Assembly (NCBI GenBank): GCA_034519515.1
Contig: JAXHOK010000068.1
Location: 248,001-312,000 of the forward strand
Length of the DNA stretch: 64,000 nt
Direction of reading: 5' to 3'
Source: Arcicella sp034519515
GTDB taxonomy: Bacteria > Bacteroidota > Bacteroidia > Cytophagales > Spirosomataceae
The translations under genes were made by a program, and so were the position numbers. Of the stretch, positions 7,854 to 15,839 are shown piece after piece (the stretch's first letter is position 1; the number at the start of each line of letters is the position of its first letter). Under the pieces are notes generated by a model, which did not search any database, had not been told where the DNA came from, and worked only from the letters and a program-made list of their open reading frames with translations.

Positions 7854-9236
7854 TTATTGATCAACTTTATCTTCTATAATTTTCTGAACATCAGTAGGGA
7901 CATTCGATAAAAAGTCAAAACCTGTCAATCGTTCTATTTCATCAACTGATACTCTATATTTCTTCCAACTATGACTTCCAACTGAATTTTGATTAGGAAT
8001 ATTCACGGCAATAATTCGGGTATTTTCATTGATTCGTTGCACGTCATTTTGTCCGATGGGCAGTACCACAATAATTTTCCAAAGTGATGCTGGAACGGCG
8101 ATATTTTTACTTTTTCCGATACTTCGAGTAAACCCATTTGTTCCTTCACCGCCTTCACCAATTGTTCCCGCAATGATATAAATTTCGTTGCCTTGTTGGG
8201 TTAGCGTTCTGCCGTAATCTTCTAAATTTTTCCAAATTCCACGGTTATGGTCGGGTGCTTGGGGAACTATGTTGGTCATTAAAAAAGTCTCTTGGTTATC
8301 CCCTAAACTGCCGTCACGGTCGTCCGAGGGGCATAAATGTCCACGGTCGAAGCCAGTTTCGGCATAATCTCTGGGGTTTACGTCATACCAATTGTTGGGT
8401 AAATCAGAATCAGGACGAAAGTCATTTTGTCGTTCCGTTTCTCCTTTCCAAGCCGTACTTAAATGCCACGAAACCCAGTTGGCGATGTTCTTATTTTTGT
8501 TGTAGGAAAGCGTATAACCCGTTTTTTTCATCAAAAAATTATCCGAATAAGCAATATTACTGACGGCATTGGATGGATTGCCCAAACCCAAATTATCATC
8601 CCGACTTGCCACGGTTGAACCGTTTTCTACGGGTATAGAATTAGTACTTGTTCCGTAAGTAATAATCGAAATATCATCAATATTTAAGCGATTAACCGAA
8701 CCATCCGTTTTGCGAATTTCGATGCGAGCGGCTTGAGTAGTATTAACGTTAAAAGTGGCATCACGCAAGGATTTTTCAGAGGCTGTCAGGGTTGAGCCTA
8801 CTTGTTGCCAAGAGTTTCCAGCGTTCGTAGAAATCCATAATTCAAAGGTACTATTTTTGTCTAATTGATAAACTCCGTATTTGAAACGCACTTGCTGAAT
8901 ACCACTCAGGCAGTCAAAATTCATGGTTAATTTTGCTGTTTCCTTCATTCTAACAGCTTTTGTGCCATTTTTTTGGTCGTTTTCAGCTCCGCCCATCACG
9001 GCATTATCCAAATTCCATTGTCCTGACGAAGCGGTAATATTTCCGTTTTCATATCGAATTTTGGAAGCCCCATCAAAACCTTCTGGGAAATTACGGGCAA
9101 CTTTGGTTTGCACAGACGGTGGCGTAGGTGTAGGTCTGGGCGTGGATGAACCCGAACCCGTGGAAGGCATATACACCCCTACACAAGAAGAAAACGAAAT
9201 GGAAATACTGAGTAAAAGGGTGATTTTTTTAAACAT
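7854..9236 (-). CDS. Secreted DNA/RNA non-specific endonuclease lipoprotein
   Basis: The 460-aa protein has a lipoprotein signal with the lipid-attached Cys near residue 18 (ISFSSC), then a Thr/Pro linker (residues 28-45). A beta-sandwich-like region (about 50-195, with DCLSGIQQVRFKYGVYQ) resembles a carbohydrate-binding or adhesion module. The C-terminal half is the betabetaalpha-Me NUC1-type nuclease: the FDRGHLCPS motif has catalytic His300, and the Mg2+-binding Asn lies in the NRGIWKNLE segment. Such enzymes cut extracellular DNA and RNA for nutrient phosphate or competition. The tail ends in VDQ and looks complete. Confidence 0.88.
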   Translation of the reverse strand: MFKKITLLLSISISFSSCVGVYMPSTGSGSSTPRPTPTPPSVQTKVARNFPEGFDGASKIRYENGNITASSGQWNLDNAVMGGAENDQKNGTKAVRMKETAKLTMNFDCLSGIQQVRFKYGVYQLDKNSTFELWISTNAGNSWQQVGSTLTASEKSLRDATFNVNTTQAARIEIRKTDGSVNRLNIDDISIITYGTSTNSIPVENGSTVASRDDNLGLGNPSNAVSNIAYSDNFLMKKTGYTLSYNKNKNIANWVSWHLSTAWKGETERQNDFRPDSDLPNNWYDVNPRDYAETGFDRGHLCPSDDRDGSLGDNQETFLMTNIVPQAPDHNRGIWKNLEDYGRTLTQQGNEIYIIAGTIGEGGEGTNGFTRSIGKSKNIAVPASLWKIIVVLPIGQNDVQRINENTRIIAVNIPNQNSVGSHSWKKYRVSVDEIERLTGFDFLSNVPTDVQKIIEDKVDQ

Positions 9237-9389
9237 GAAAAGAATATTTTTGACTTGTCTGCGAATTTACAAAGTCTGAAGGAATAAGGAATTACCATTT
9301 AGCCAATATAGCACAATTTTTAGTAAAAATAAACAAAATGAATCTCCGTAAATTGGTGGAAATTTGTAAAAAAATAAATCAGAAATCTT

Positions 9390-10196
9390 ATGAATAATTT
9401 ACTCGACCAGCTCTACGATTTACCGCAAAAAGCCGTTGATTTCTTCCAAAAAAATAGATATATCAAACTCAAAAATGTATTTGATGCTGATACATTAGCC
9501 TATTATGGCGATGCCATCAGTAAAAAAGTAGCCGAACTGAACAACCAAGAAAAACCTTTGGATGCCAGAGATACCTACGGAAAGGCATTTTTGCAGATTT
9601 TTAATCTGTGGCAAGAAGATGAAATCTGCAAAGAATTTGTTTTCGGGAAACGTCTCGGGAAAATTGCTGCCGATTTGATGCAAACCGAAGGCGTAAGAAT
9701 GTACCACGACCAAGCACTTTTCAAAGAAGGTGGCGGAGGCATTACTCCGTGGCACGCTGATCAGTATTATTGGCCTCTTGCCAGTGATAAAACCATCACA
9801 GCCTGGATACCGCTTCAAGAAATTCCCTTGGAAATGGGACCCTTAGAGTTTAGTGCAGGAAGCCATAAAATAGTAGAAGGTAGAGAATTGGCAATTGGCG
9901 ATGAAAGCGAAGCCATTATTCAACAAAAATTGCGAGTTACGGATTTCAAACACATCATCGAACCCTTTGATTTGGGGGAAGTTAGCTTTCATTCGGGTTG
10001 GGTATTTCACAGAGCAGGGGCAAACAAAACCGAACAAATGCGAAAAGTTATGACTGTGATTTTTATGGACAGTAATATGATTTTGCAAAAACCAGAAAAC
10101 GAAAATCAGCAGAAAGATTGGGAAAAATGGTGTACTGGGGCAGAGGTCGGAAAAGTGATTGATACGCACCTAAATCCTGTTATTTATTCAAATTAA
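9390..10196 (+). CDS. Phytanoyl-CoA dioxygenase (PhyH) family protein
   Basis: The 268-aa protein has the Fe(II)/2-oxoglutarate oxygenase triad: WHADQYYWP (His122, Asp124) and the distal His in WVFHRAG (about 207), followed by Arg218 that would bind 2-oxoglutarate. Core strands such as TAWIPLQEIPLEMGPLEFSAGSH are typical of PhyH proteins. The substrate is unknown. It has no close operon partner and is flanked downstream by an intergenic repeat. Confidence 0.85.
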   Translation: MNNLLDQLYDLPQKAVDFFQKNRYIKLKNVFDADTLAYYGDAISKKVAELNNQEKPLDARDTYGKAFLQIFNLWQEDEICKEFVFGKRLGKIAADLMQTEGVRMYHDQALFKEGGGGITPWHADQYYWPLASDKTITAWIPLQEIPLEMGPLEFSAGSHKIVEGRELAIGDESEAIIQQKLRVTDFKHIIEPFDLGEVSFHSGWVFHRAGANKTEQMRKVMTVIFMDSNMILQKPENENQQKDWEKWCTGAEVGKVIDTHLNPVIYSN

Positions 10197-10198
10197 AT

Positions 10199-10302
10199 GT
10201 AGCACGGGAATCTGTCCCGTGTAGTTGGAATCCGATTTTGTAGCACAGGAGCCCTTCCCGTGTAGTTGAAATCCGATTCACAGGAAGGATTCCCGTGCTA
10301 CC
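10199..10302. repeat. Intergenic repeat (GTAGCACGGGAAT type)
   Basis: Two diverged tandem units of about 40 bp (GTAGCAC[A/G]GGA...GTAGTTG[A/G]AATCCGAT) are followed by an inverted piece, AGGATTCCCGTGCTAC. It fills the space between convergent genes and may act as a terminator. A related GTAGCACGGCAAT palindrome is at 15696-15760. Confidence 0.65.
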
Positions 10303-10306
10303 TATT

Positions 10307-11353
10307 TCAAAACAAGTAAACTGCCCCAGCCTTCCCAACAGCCACCGCTTTTCCCGAAGAATTTATCCGTAAATCACTAAAAATGGCAGTATCTGTGGTT
10401 TCAATTTTCGTCCATTTTTTGCCAGCGTCTTCAACTTTATACAGTGCTGTTTTTCCCTCATTTTCAACGATAGAATAGCCCAAATTTTCGTTTTGAAAGG
10501 CTAATTTTGATACATTTCCTGCTACACCCGTTTTCAAAATCGTCCAGTTTTCTCCGCCATCGGTGGTCTTTAAAAATGCACTATTTTTTCCACCCACAAA
10601 AGCCTCTTTATCGCTGATTAAATACACCGAAAGTAAACTCTCTACCAAAGGACGAACGGGGTCAATGTAATCATAAGTGCCATCAGGTTTGATATTTATG
10701 ACGTAAATTAAGCCAAAATTACCCACCAGCATTCCTATTTTTTCCTTCAAAAAATGAACATCACTCATGTACCCAAAAAGGGTTTCATATTTGGTTTGGG
10801 CTAAATTAACCGTGTTTACATAGTGTAGTTCGGTATATTCTCGGCTGTGAAAATTATCATAAAACTGTTTCAACACAAAGCCTTCTTGGTTTTTGGGATA
10901 GCTTGCCAGTGTAGCATCCGTGGGGCGTGCAATAGCTTTCCAAGTGGCACCACCATCGTTGGTTGCTAACACACTTTTACCACTCAAAACGCCCACTTTT
11001 TCATCTTTGAAACTGACTGAACGCATTACAACATTAGTGCTACTGTAATTAATTTCAGACCATGTTTTTCCCAAATCTGTACTCTTGAAAAGGTAGCCTT
11101 TTGAGTCATCGTTTCCGAGAGCGAAAAGCGTTTGGTCATCGGCAAAACTGAGTGAAACCAAATCGGCTTTTTTCATCACGGGGTCGTTGAAAAAATTAAC
11201 CGTTTTGGGCGGATCTACCACAACAACGGGTGGGGTCGTAGTAGGCGTAACATTTACGGGCGTTGTGGGAACGGGCGTGTCCTTTTTTTCGGAACAAGCC
11301 AAAATACTAATGCTCCAAAGACCAATAAAAGAAATGATTTGAAATGATTTCAT
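10307..11353 (-). CDS. YCF48/BNR-repeat lipoprotein
   Basis: The 348-aa lipoprotein has a lipobox SILAC (Cys20) and a Thr/Pro/Val-rich linker (22-52). Several repeats of the type LFKSTDLGKTWSEI, LATNDGGATWKAI, LKTTDGGENWTIL and LYKVEDAGKKWTKI follow. These are the Asp-box/YCF48-like blades of a beta-propeller, as in photosystem II assembly factor-like or sialidase-type BNR proteins. No catalytic motif is visible. A cell-surface or periplasmic binding or scaffolding role is plausible but unproven. Confidence 0.8.
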   Translation of the reverse strand: MKSFQIISFIGLWSISILACSEKKDTPVPTTPVNVTPTTTPPVVVVDPPKTVNFFNDPVMKKADLVSLSFADDQTLFALGNDDSKGYLFKSTDLGKTWSEINYSSTNVVMRSVSFKDEKVGVLSGKSVLATNDGGATWKAIARPTDATLASYPKNQEGFVLKQFYDNFHSREYTELHYVNTVNLAQTKYETLFGYMSDVHFLKEKIGMLVGNFGLIYVINIKPDGTYDYIDPVRPLVESLLSVYLISDKEAFVGGKNSAFLKTTDGGENWTILKTGVAGNVSKLAFQNENLGYSIVENEGKTALYKVEDAGKKWTKIETTDTAIFSDLRINSSGKAVAVGKAGAVYLF

Positions 11354-11637
11354 GGGATTGCTTCTAAAATAATAACGTGAAATGATTGGCGGATTATTTT
11401 TTTAAGCAAAGGAAGGAGATACAAATTTCGGAAAATTTGTCGAATCATCAAAGGGTTTGTGGGTTTTAGTGGTTGGGTTTTAGGTAAAATAACGATTTCG
11501 TATTTTCTTTGTAAAAGAAATTCCGTTCCGTGGTTAGTGTTGAATTGGGCGGTTACAAATTAAAGAAATCTGCGTAAATCTGCGTTGCGAAGCATCGCTG
11601 CGGCGAACCGTCTGCGGTATCTGCGTGCCATTCAAAT

Positions 11638-12045
11638 ATGCTCGAAATCAAACAAATACATCCTTCCGAAACTTGGGGAATCCGCCATCGAGTAATGTGG
11701 GCAAATAAACCTTTTGAGGGTGTAAAATTGCTAAATGATGATTCTGGACTACATTTTGGGCTTTTCAGAGACAATGTTTTGCTTTCAGTTGTTTCTCTTT
11801 TTATAGAAAATGATACGGCTCAATTCAGAAAGTTTGCTACTGAAATTGAAGAGCAGGGGAGGGGCTATGGAGCAAAACTATTGGAACATATCATCCAAGA
11901 ATCCATCAAATTGAACGTCGAGAGCTTTTGGTGCAATGCCCGAACCTCGGCGAGTGGATTTTATGAAAAATTTGGCTTAGCAATCGTTTCTGACACTTGG
12001 GTAAAAGATGGGATTGAATATGTGAAAATGGAGAGAAACTTTTAA
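11638..12045 (+). CDS. GNAT family N-acetyltransferase
   Basis: The 135-aa single-domain GNAT begins MLEIKQIHPSETWGIRHRV. It has the acetyl-CoA-binding motif A, EQGRGYGAKLLEHII (about residues 80-94), and the C-terminal motif B, SASGFYEKFGLAIVSD. The family member closest in form is ElaA/YjcF-like, but the acceptor is unknown. The stop codon TAA at 12043-12045 doubles as the target-site duplication of a MITE, so the element sits exactly at the gene's end. Confidence 0.82.
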   Translation: MLEIKQIHPSETWGIRHRVMWANKPFEGVKLLNDDSGLHFGLFRDNVLLSVVSLFIENDTAQFRKFATEIEEQGRGYGAKLLEHIIQESIKLNVESFWCNARTSASGFYEKFGLAIVSDTWVKDGIEYVKMERNF

Positions 12046-12209
12046 GAAGCCGTTTTAAAATATATTCTGAATAAAGTCTGATTGTATTTTTTGAGTAGTG
12101 GAATCATATTTTTTTAAGGAATATACAGCGTATCTTGTGTAAAAAATATGGTTTCGATAGTCAGAATAAGACAATCAGAATTTATCGTAAGATATTTTAA
12201 AACAGCTTC
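12046..12209. mobile_element. MITE-like element C (164 bp)
   Basis: Terminal inverted repeats of about 20 bp (GAAGCcGTTTTAAAATATaT and GAAGCtGTTTTAAAATATcT) bound the element. A further inner complementary pair TCTGATTGT/ACAATCAGA is present. The flanks are TAA at 12043-12045 and TAA at 12210-12212, a probable 3-bp target duplication. There is no coding capacity. Confidence 0.65.
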
Positions 12210-12298
12210 TAAGACTGGAAACATCTCAAAAGTTTTTTTACCCGCAATGGATATTGTTTTAAGAAGTTCTTTAAAAAGATATAAGTAAATGTTTTAAT

Positions 12299-12896
12299 TT
12301 TAGAAAGGGGAAGGGGGGGGGGGGGAGGGGAGGAGGGGGAAGGAGGGAACACGAAAAGGAGAGGGAAAAAAGAGGAGAAAGAAGAGAAATAAGGAAGGAG
12401 GAGGGGGAAAAAAAGAAATAGGGAAAAAGGAGAATTAGGAAAGGAGAAGAAAAAAAAAGAAAAAAGAAGGTATATAAAAACAGAGAAGAGACGAATATCC
12501 GAAAAAAAGGAAGAGAAAAAGGGCGAATGAATAGAGGGGAATAGCTGGGGAAGAGGAAGGAAAAAAGGATAGAATTCAAAGGGGATGAGTAAGGGGATTG
12601 GGAGTAATAAAAAATAAAAAAAAGCAGAGGAATAAAAATGGGGAAAAGGAGAATAGGGGAGGATATCAGGGGGATATAAGCAAGAGAATCTGAAGGGGAT
12701 GGAAAGAGAGGGCTCAGACAAAGAAAAGATAGCAAGACATGAAGGGGGGAATAGGGAAAAAACTAAGGGAGAAAAAATAGAGAAGAGAAATAAGAGGTAT
12801 GAAAAATATCAAGAATAGGGGGAATAAAACAAAAGAGCAGAAAAACTGGAAAAAAAAGAAAAAAATATGAAAAAAAAAAAACAAAAAAAAAACATA
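12299..12896. repeat. Low-complexity polypurine tract (about 600 bp)
   Basis: From a run of G residues near 12307 to the folA start the plus strand is almost entirely A and G. In the first 180 bp pyrimidines are only a few percent; they rise slightly further along. There is no codon structure worth calling. It could be a genuine purine asymmetry able to form H-DNA, or a sequencing or assembly artefact. No promoter for folA is recognisable in it. Confidence 0.8.
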
Positions 12897-12911
12897 AATC
12901 CTTACTCAAAA

Positions 12912-13421
12912 ATGAAACTTTCCCTCATCGTAGCCGTTGCCGAAAACGGTGTTATCGGACATAATAATCAGCTAATTTGGCATTTACCCAATGATTTAAA
13001 GCAATTCAAACGCCTCACTACGGGGCATTGTATCATCATGGGGCGTAAAACTTTTGAATCCATCGGTAAACCCCTACCCAACCGAACTTCTATCATCATT
13101 TCTCGGAACTTAGATTTTCAAGTAGAAGGCTGTATCACGGTCAGTTCCTTGGAAAATGCCATTTCAGAAGCCGAAAAGATAGAAACCGAAGAGGCTTTCA
13201 TCATTGGCGGGGCAGAAATTTATCGTTTAGCTTTACCCGTCGTTGATAAAATATATCTGACGGAAGTACATCACGCTTACGAAGGCGATACTTTTTTCCC
13301 AGTAATTGATAAAAATATTTGGCAAGAAACGCATCGTGAAAATTTTGAAATAGACGAAAAACATTCCGTTAAATATTCTTTTGTGGAAATGGAGCGGGGA
13401 GCTTTGAGCAGTGAGGTGTGA
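12912..13421 (+). CDS. folA: Dihydrofolate reductase
   Basis: The start chosen is the ATG at 12912 (MKLSLIVAVAENGVIG); longer in-frame versions begin inside the Lys-rich purine tract. The 169-aa enzyme reduces dihydrofolate with NADPH. Motifs seen are GVIGHNNQLIWHLPNDLKQF with the acidic active-site residue, MGRKTFESIGKPLPNR for NADPH binding, and FIIGGAEIYR. The last residues (GALSSEV) are encoded by the left arm of an intergenic inverted repeat, so the C-terminus is probably altered relative to relatives. Confidence 0.92.
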   Translation: MKLSLIVAVAENGVIGHNNQLIWHLPNDLKQFKRLTTGHCIIMGRKTFESIGKPLPNRTSIIISRNLDFQVEGCITVSSLENAISEAEKIETEEAFIIGGAEIYRLALPVVDKIYLTEVHHAYEGDTFFPVIDKNIWQETHRENFEIDEKHSVKYSFVEMERGALSSEV

Positions 13422-13482
13422 GCAGTGAAAAAAATAGCTCAAATCTCATTGCCCACAGCTCACACCTCAACACTCAAAGCTA
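13400..13482. repeat. Inverted word repeat spanning the folA stop
   Basis: The left arm 13400-13428 (AGCTTTGAGCAGTGAGGTG...) pairs with the right arm 13454-13482 (CACACCTCAACACTCAAAGC...). The folA stop codon lies inside the left arm. A terminator role, or read-through into moaE, is possible. Confidence 0.65.
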
Positions 13483-13487
13483 AAACA

Positions 13488-13898
13488 ATGATACAAATAT
13501 CCGCTCAACCTATTGATATTCAGGCTTGTATAGATGCTGCCCAGTCTGAGCGTGCAGGGGCAATTGATGTTTTTGTGGGAACAGTTCGCAACCATAATAA
13601 TTCCAAAGGAGTCGTCAGATTAGAATTTGAAACGTATGATGTGATGGCGGTGAAAAAGATGGAAGAACTCGCAAATCAAGCTCGTGAGCGTTGGGAAATT
13701 GAAAAAATCGTGATGATTCACCGCAAGGGCGTACTTGAAATTGGCGATGTGGCAGTAGTGATTGCTGTTTCCACACCCCACCGAGCGGCATCATTCGAGG
13801 CTTGCCAATGGTTGATTGATACGCTCAAACAGGTTGTACCCATCTGGAAAAAAGAAATTTATGAAAACGGCGAAGAGTGGTTGGAAGCTCACGCTTAA
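13488..13898 (+). CDS. moaE: Molybdopterin synthase catalytic subunit
   Basis: The ATG at 13488 (MIQISAQPID) gives a 136-aa protein; the upstream in-frame extension is repeat-derived. MoaE features are AIDVFVGTVRNHN, HRKGVLEIGDVAVVIAVS, PHRAASFEACQWLIDTLK and the active-site Lys in PIWKKE. With MoaD it inserts sulfur into precursor Z to form molybdopterin. No moaD or other moa gene is adjacent here, so the rest of the pathway must lie elsewhere. The stop is 11 bp before ftsW. Confidence 0.9.
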   Translation: MIQISAQPIDIQACIDAAQSERAGAIDVFVGTVRNHNNSKGVVRLEFETYDVMAVKKMEELANQARERWEIEKIVMIHRKGVLEIGDVAVVIAVSTPHRAASFEACQWLIDTLKQVVPIWKKEIYENGEEWLEAHA

Positions 13899-13909
13899 AT
13901 AACTGAAAC

Positions 13910-15049
13910 ATGAACATTTGGCTTAAAGAAAATCTCAAGGGCGATTACCAAATCTGGACGGTAATTGCGGCACTTTCGCTCATTAGCGTTGTGGTGGTTT
14001 CCAGTGCTTCGGGCAAACTTGCGGTGCAGGGCGGGAGTATTATTTTTATGGTTCTCAAACATATTCTTTATATGAGTATTGGCTTGGGGGCAATGTGGCT
14101 TTTTCACAAAATGGACTATCACCGTTTGGCTTCATTTTCAAACATTGGCGTGTGGCTTTCCTTGGGTTTGTTGTTGTATGCCTTCAAATTTGAAGAAGGG
14201 CATAATCACGCCAATCGCTGGATTCACGTGGGAAGTATGACTTTTATGCCTTCTGATATTGCCAAATTATCACTCATTACCAACTTGGCGTTTATGTTAG
14301 CCAAACGTCAGCACTTGGATTATACATTTGCCGATATGATTCCGATGATTTTCAAAATTATCATCATCAGCATCGCCATTGCTCTCACCAACGTTTCTAC
14401 GGCACTTTTGCTCTTTGCCACTTGCTTTCTGTTGATGTATATTGGGCGTGTTCCAGCTAAGTTTTTGGGAATAGCTTTGCTCGGAATTGTTTTTTCAGCG
14501 GCAATTTTAGTAATATCGGGCAAAGGAACTCGTATTGAAACTGCCCGTAATCGTATTGTCAATTTCTCAAAAAATTTTAGTGATAAAAAGGATAAAAAGA
14601 AGGCGGGGCAAAATGAGGATTTTCAGATAAATAGGAGCTATTTTGCCATTGCTAACGGGGGAATCACAGGAAAAGGACCGGGAAAAAGCCAGCAAAGATA
14701 TTTTTTGAGCGAATCCGAATCCGACTTTATTTATGCCATCATCATTGAAGAATGGGGGCTAATTGGCGGAATGCTTGTGTTGTCGCTTTACCTCTGGCTT
14801 TTGTACAGAGGCATGAAAGCGGTGGACAGTTCGGGGCGAGCCTTCGGGGGATTATTGTCGGCGGGACTTACATTCAGTTTGGTTATTCAAGCGATGGTTC
14901 ACATGGGCGTTGCCACGGGCTTGGGACCCGTCACTGGGCAACCCCTGCCATTGCTCAGTATGGGCGGAAGTTCCTTACTTTTCACGGGGGCAATGATTGG
15001 AATTATTATTTCCGTTAGTAAAGACAAAGTGCGGGATGCGGTTTTGTGA
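13910..15049 (+). CDS. ftsW: FtsW/RodA/SpoVE family peptidoglycan polymerase
   Basis: The 379-aa polytopic membrane protein has about ten hydrophobic segments. SEDS landmarks include VVVSSASGKLA, NRWIHVGSMTFMPSDIAKLS, GPGKSQQRYF with SESESDFIYAIIIEEWGL, and the C-terminal GPVTGQPLPLLSMGGSSLL. The family makes septal or lateral-wall glycan with a class B PBP. The SDFIYAIIIEE block is closer to FtsW than RodA, but the gene is not within a mur/fts cluster, so the FtsW versus RodA choice is moderately sure. It follows moaE closely. Confidence 0.85.
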   Translation: MNIWLKENLKGDYQIWTVIAALSLISVVVVSSASGKLAVQGGSIIFMVLKHILYMSIGLGAMWLFHKMDYHRLASFSNIGVWLSLGLLLYAFKFEEGHNHANRWIHVGSMTFMPSDIAKLSLITNLAFMLAKRQHLDYTFADMIPMIFKIIIISIAIALTNVSTALLLFATCFLLMYIGRVPAKFLGIALLGIVFSAAILVISGKGTRIETARNRIVNFSKNFSDKKDKKKAGQNEDFQINRSYFAIANGGITGKGPGKSQQRYFLSESESDFIYAIIIEEWGLIGGMLVLSLYLWLLYRGMKAVDSSGRAFGGLLSAGLTFSLVIQAMVHMGVATGLGPVTGQPLPLLSMGGSSLLFTGAMIGIIISVSKDKVRDAVL

Positions 15050-15291
15050 TTTGGGGTGAATTTTAGAGAATTTGACTTTACCATTTTTACGAATACACAC
15101 AGCGGAAATTGGTTTTTGATTCATCTAATCCTCGTTATTCTTTAGAATCGGAAAAGTGGACAATAAATCAAAAATCTGAAACCCAAAATCACTTGAGTAT
15201 ATCATGCTTAACATTGATGTTAAATATGTTTTAACATGGTGTCCAGCATAATATTGTACTTACTATCGTCGAAAGTATGGGAATTAAATTA

Positions 15292-15642
15292 TTACTTTTT
15301 CCGCCTAAATATATGCAAAACAAACACCTTCCCATCTTTGCTTTCTTCATAAGTGTCGACCAAATCCCATCCATTTTTATCTAATAAATTAAAAAGCTCC
15401 ACTCGACTTTTGAAAAACATTGATTTTTTGTTGGCATCCGTTATTTCCTGTTCACGGTCGGATGTTCCTTGTCCGTAATCCAAAAAAGCAGAAAGACGAG
15501 TTGCCATCCAAGTTTTTTGAGCTTTCACAGTGATGTAATTAACGTTTTTAAGGGTATTTAAACTTTGCCCATTCACAAAAATTTGTTGTGCATTGATGTG
15601 ATAGCCAAAAGCTACCAAAAGGATGATAAAGAATTTTCTCAT
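15292..15642 (-). CDS. Small exported protein of unknown function
   Basis: Start at 15642 (MRKFFIILLVAFGYHINAQQ) gives 116 residues with a clear signal peptide cleaved after NAQ. The longer in-frame version reads through the downstream palindrome. The mature part has TLKNVNYITVKAQKTWMATRL, SAFLDYGQG and a C-terminal NGWDLVDTYEESKDGKVFVLHIF that resembles an amphipathic DUF4177-like strand-helix-strand. I do not recognise a named family with confidence. Periplasmic location is inferred. Confidence 0.65.
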   Translation of the reverse strand: MRKFFIILLVAFGYHINAQQIFVNGQSLNTLKNVNYITVKAQKTWMATRLSAFLDYGQGTSDREQEITDANKKSMFFKSRVELFNLLDKNGWDLVDTYEESKDGKVFVLHIFRRKK

Positions 15643-15695
15643 TGGATTTGTTGGTTTTGCTACAAGGTAATATTTTATCAAGAAATTCGCAAATA

Positions 15696-15760
15696 ACGTA
15701 GCACGGCAATCTTTGCCGTGTGTTCCCGTCTGATACACGGCAAAGATTGCCGTGCTACGT
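15696..15760. repeat. Perfect 26-bp inverted repeat
   Basis: Arms at 15696-15721 and 15735-15760 are perfect complements around a 13-bp loop, with core GTAGCACGGCAATC. A third partial unit (GTCGTGCTAC) follows at 15763-15772. It lies between divergent genes, so a terminator role is unlikely. It is related in wording to 10199-10302. Confidence 0.75.
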
Positions 15761-15839
15761 TTGTCGTGCTACATATAGGTACAGGACGGTTTTAAAGAGC
15801 CTCAACAATTAGTTTTGCATCATTACAAATAGAAAAAAT

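Noticed and set aside
12209..12735. Long minus-strand reading frames rich in Ser, Phe, Leu and Pro
   Set aside because: They exist only because the polypurine tract has few stop codons on that strand; composition is unlike any protein and there is no start context.
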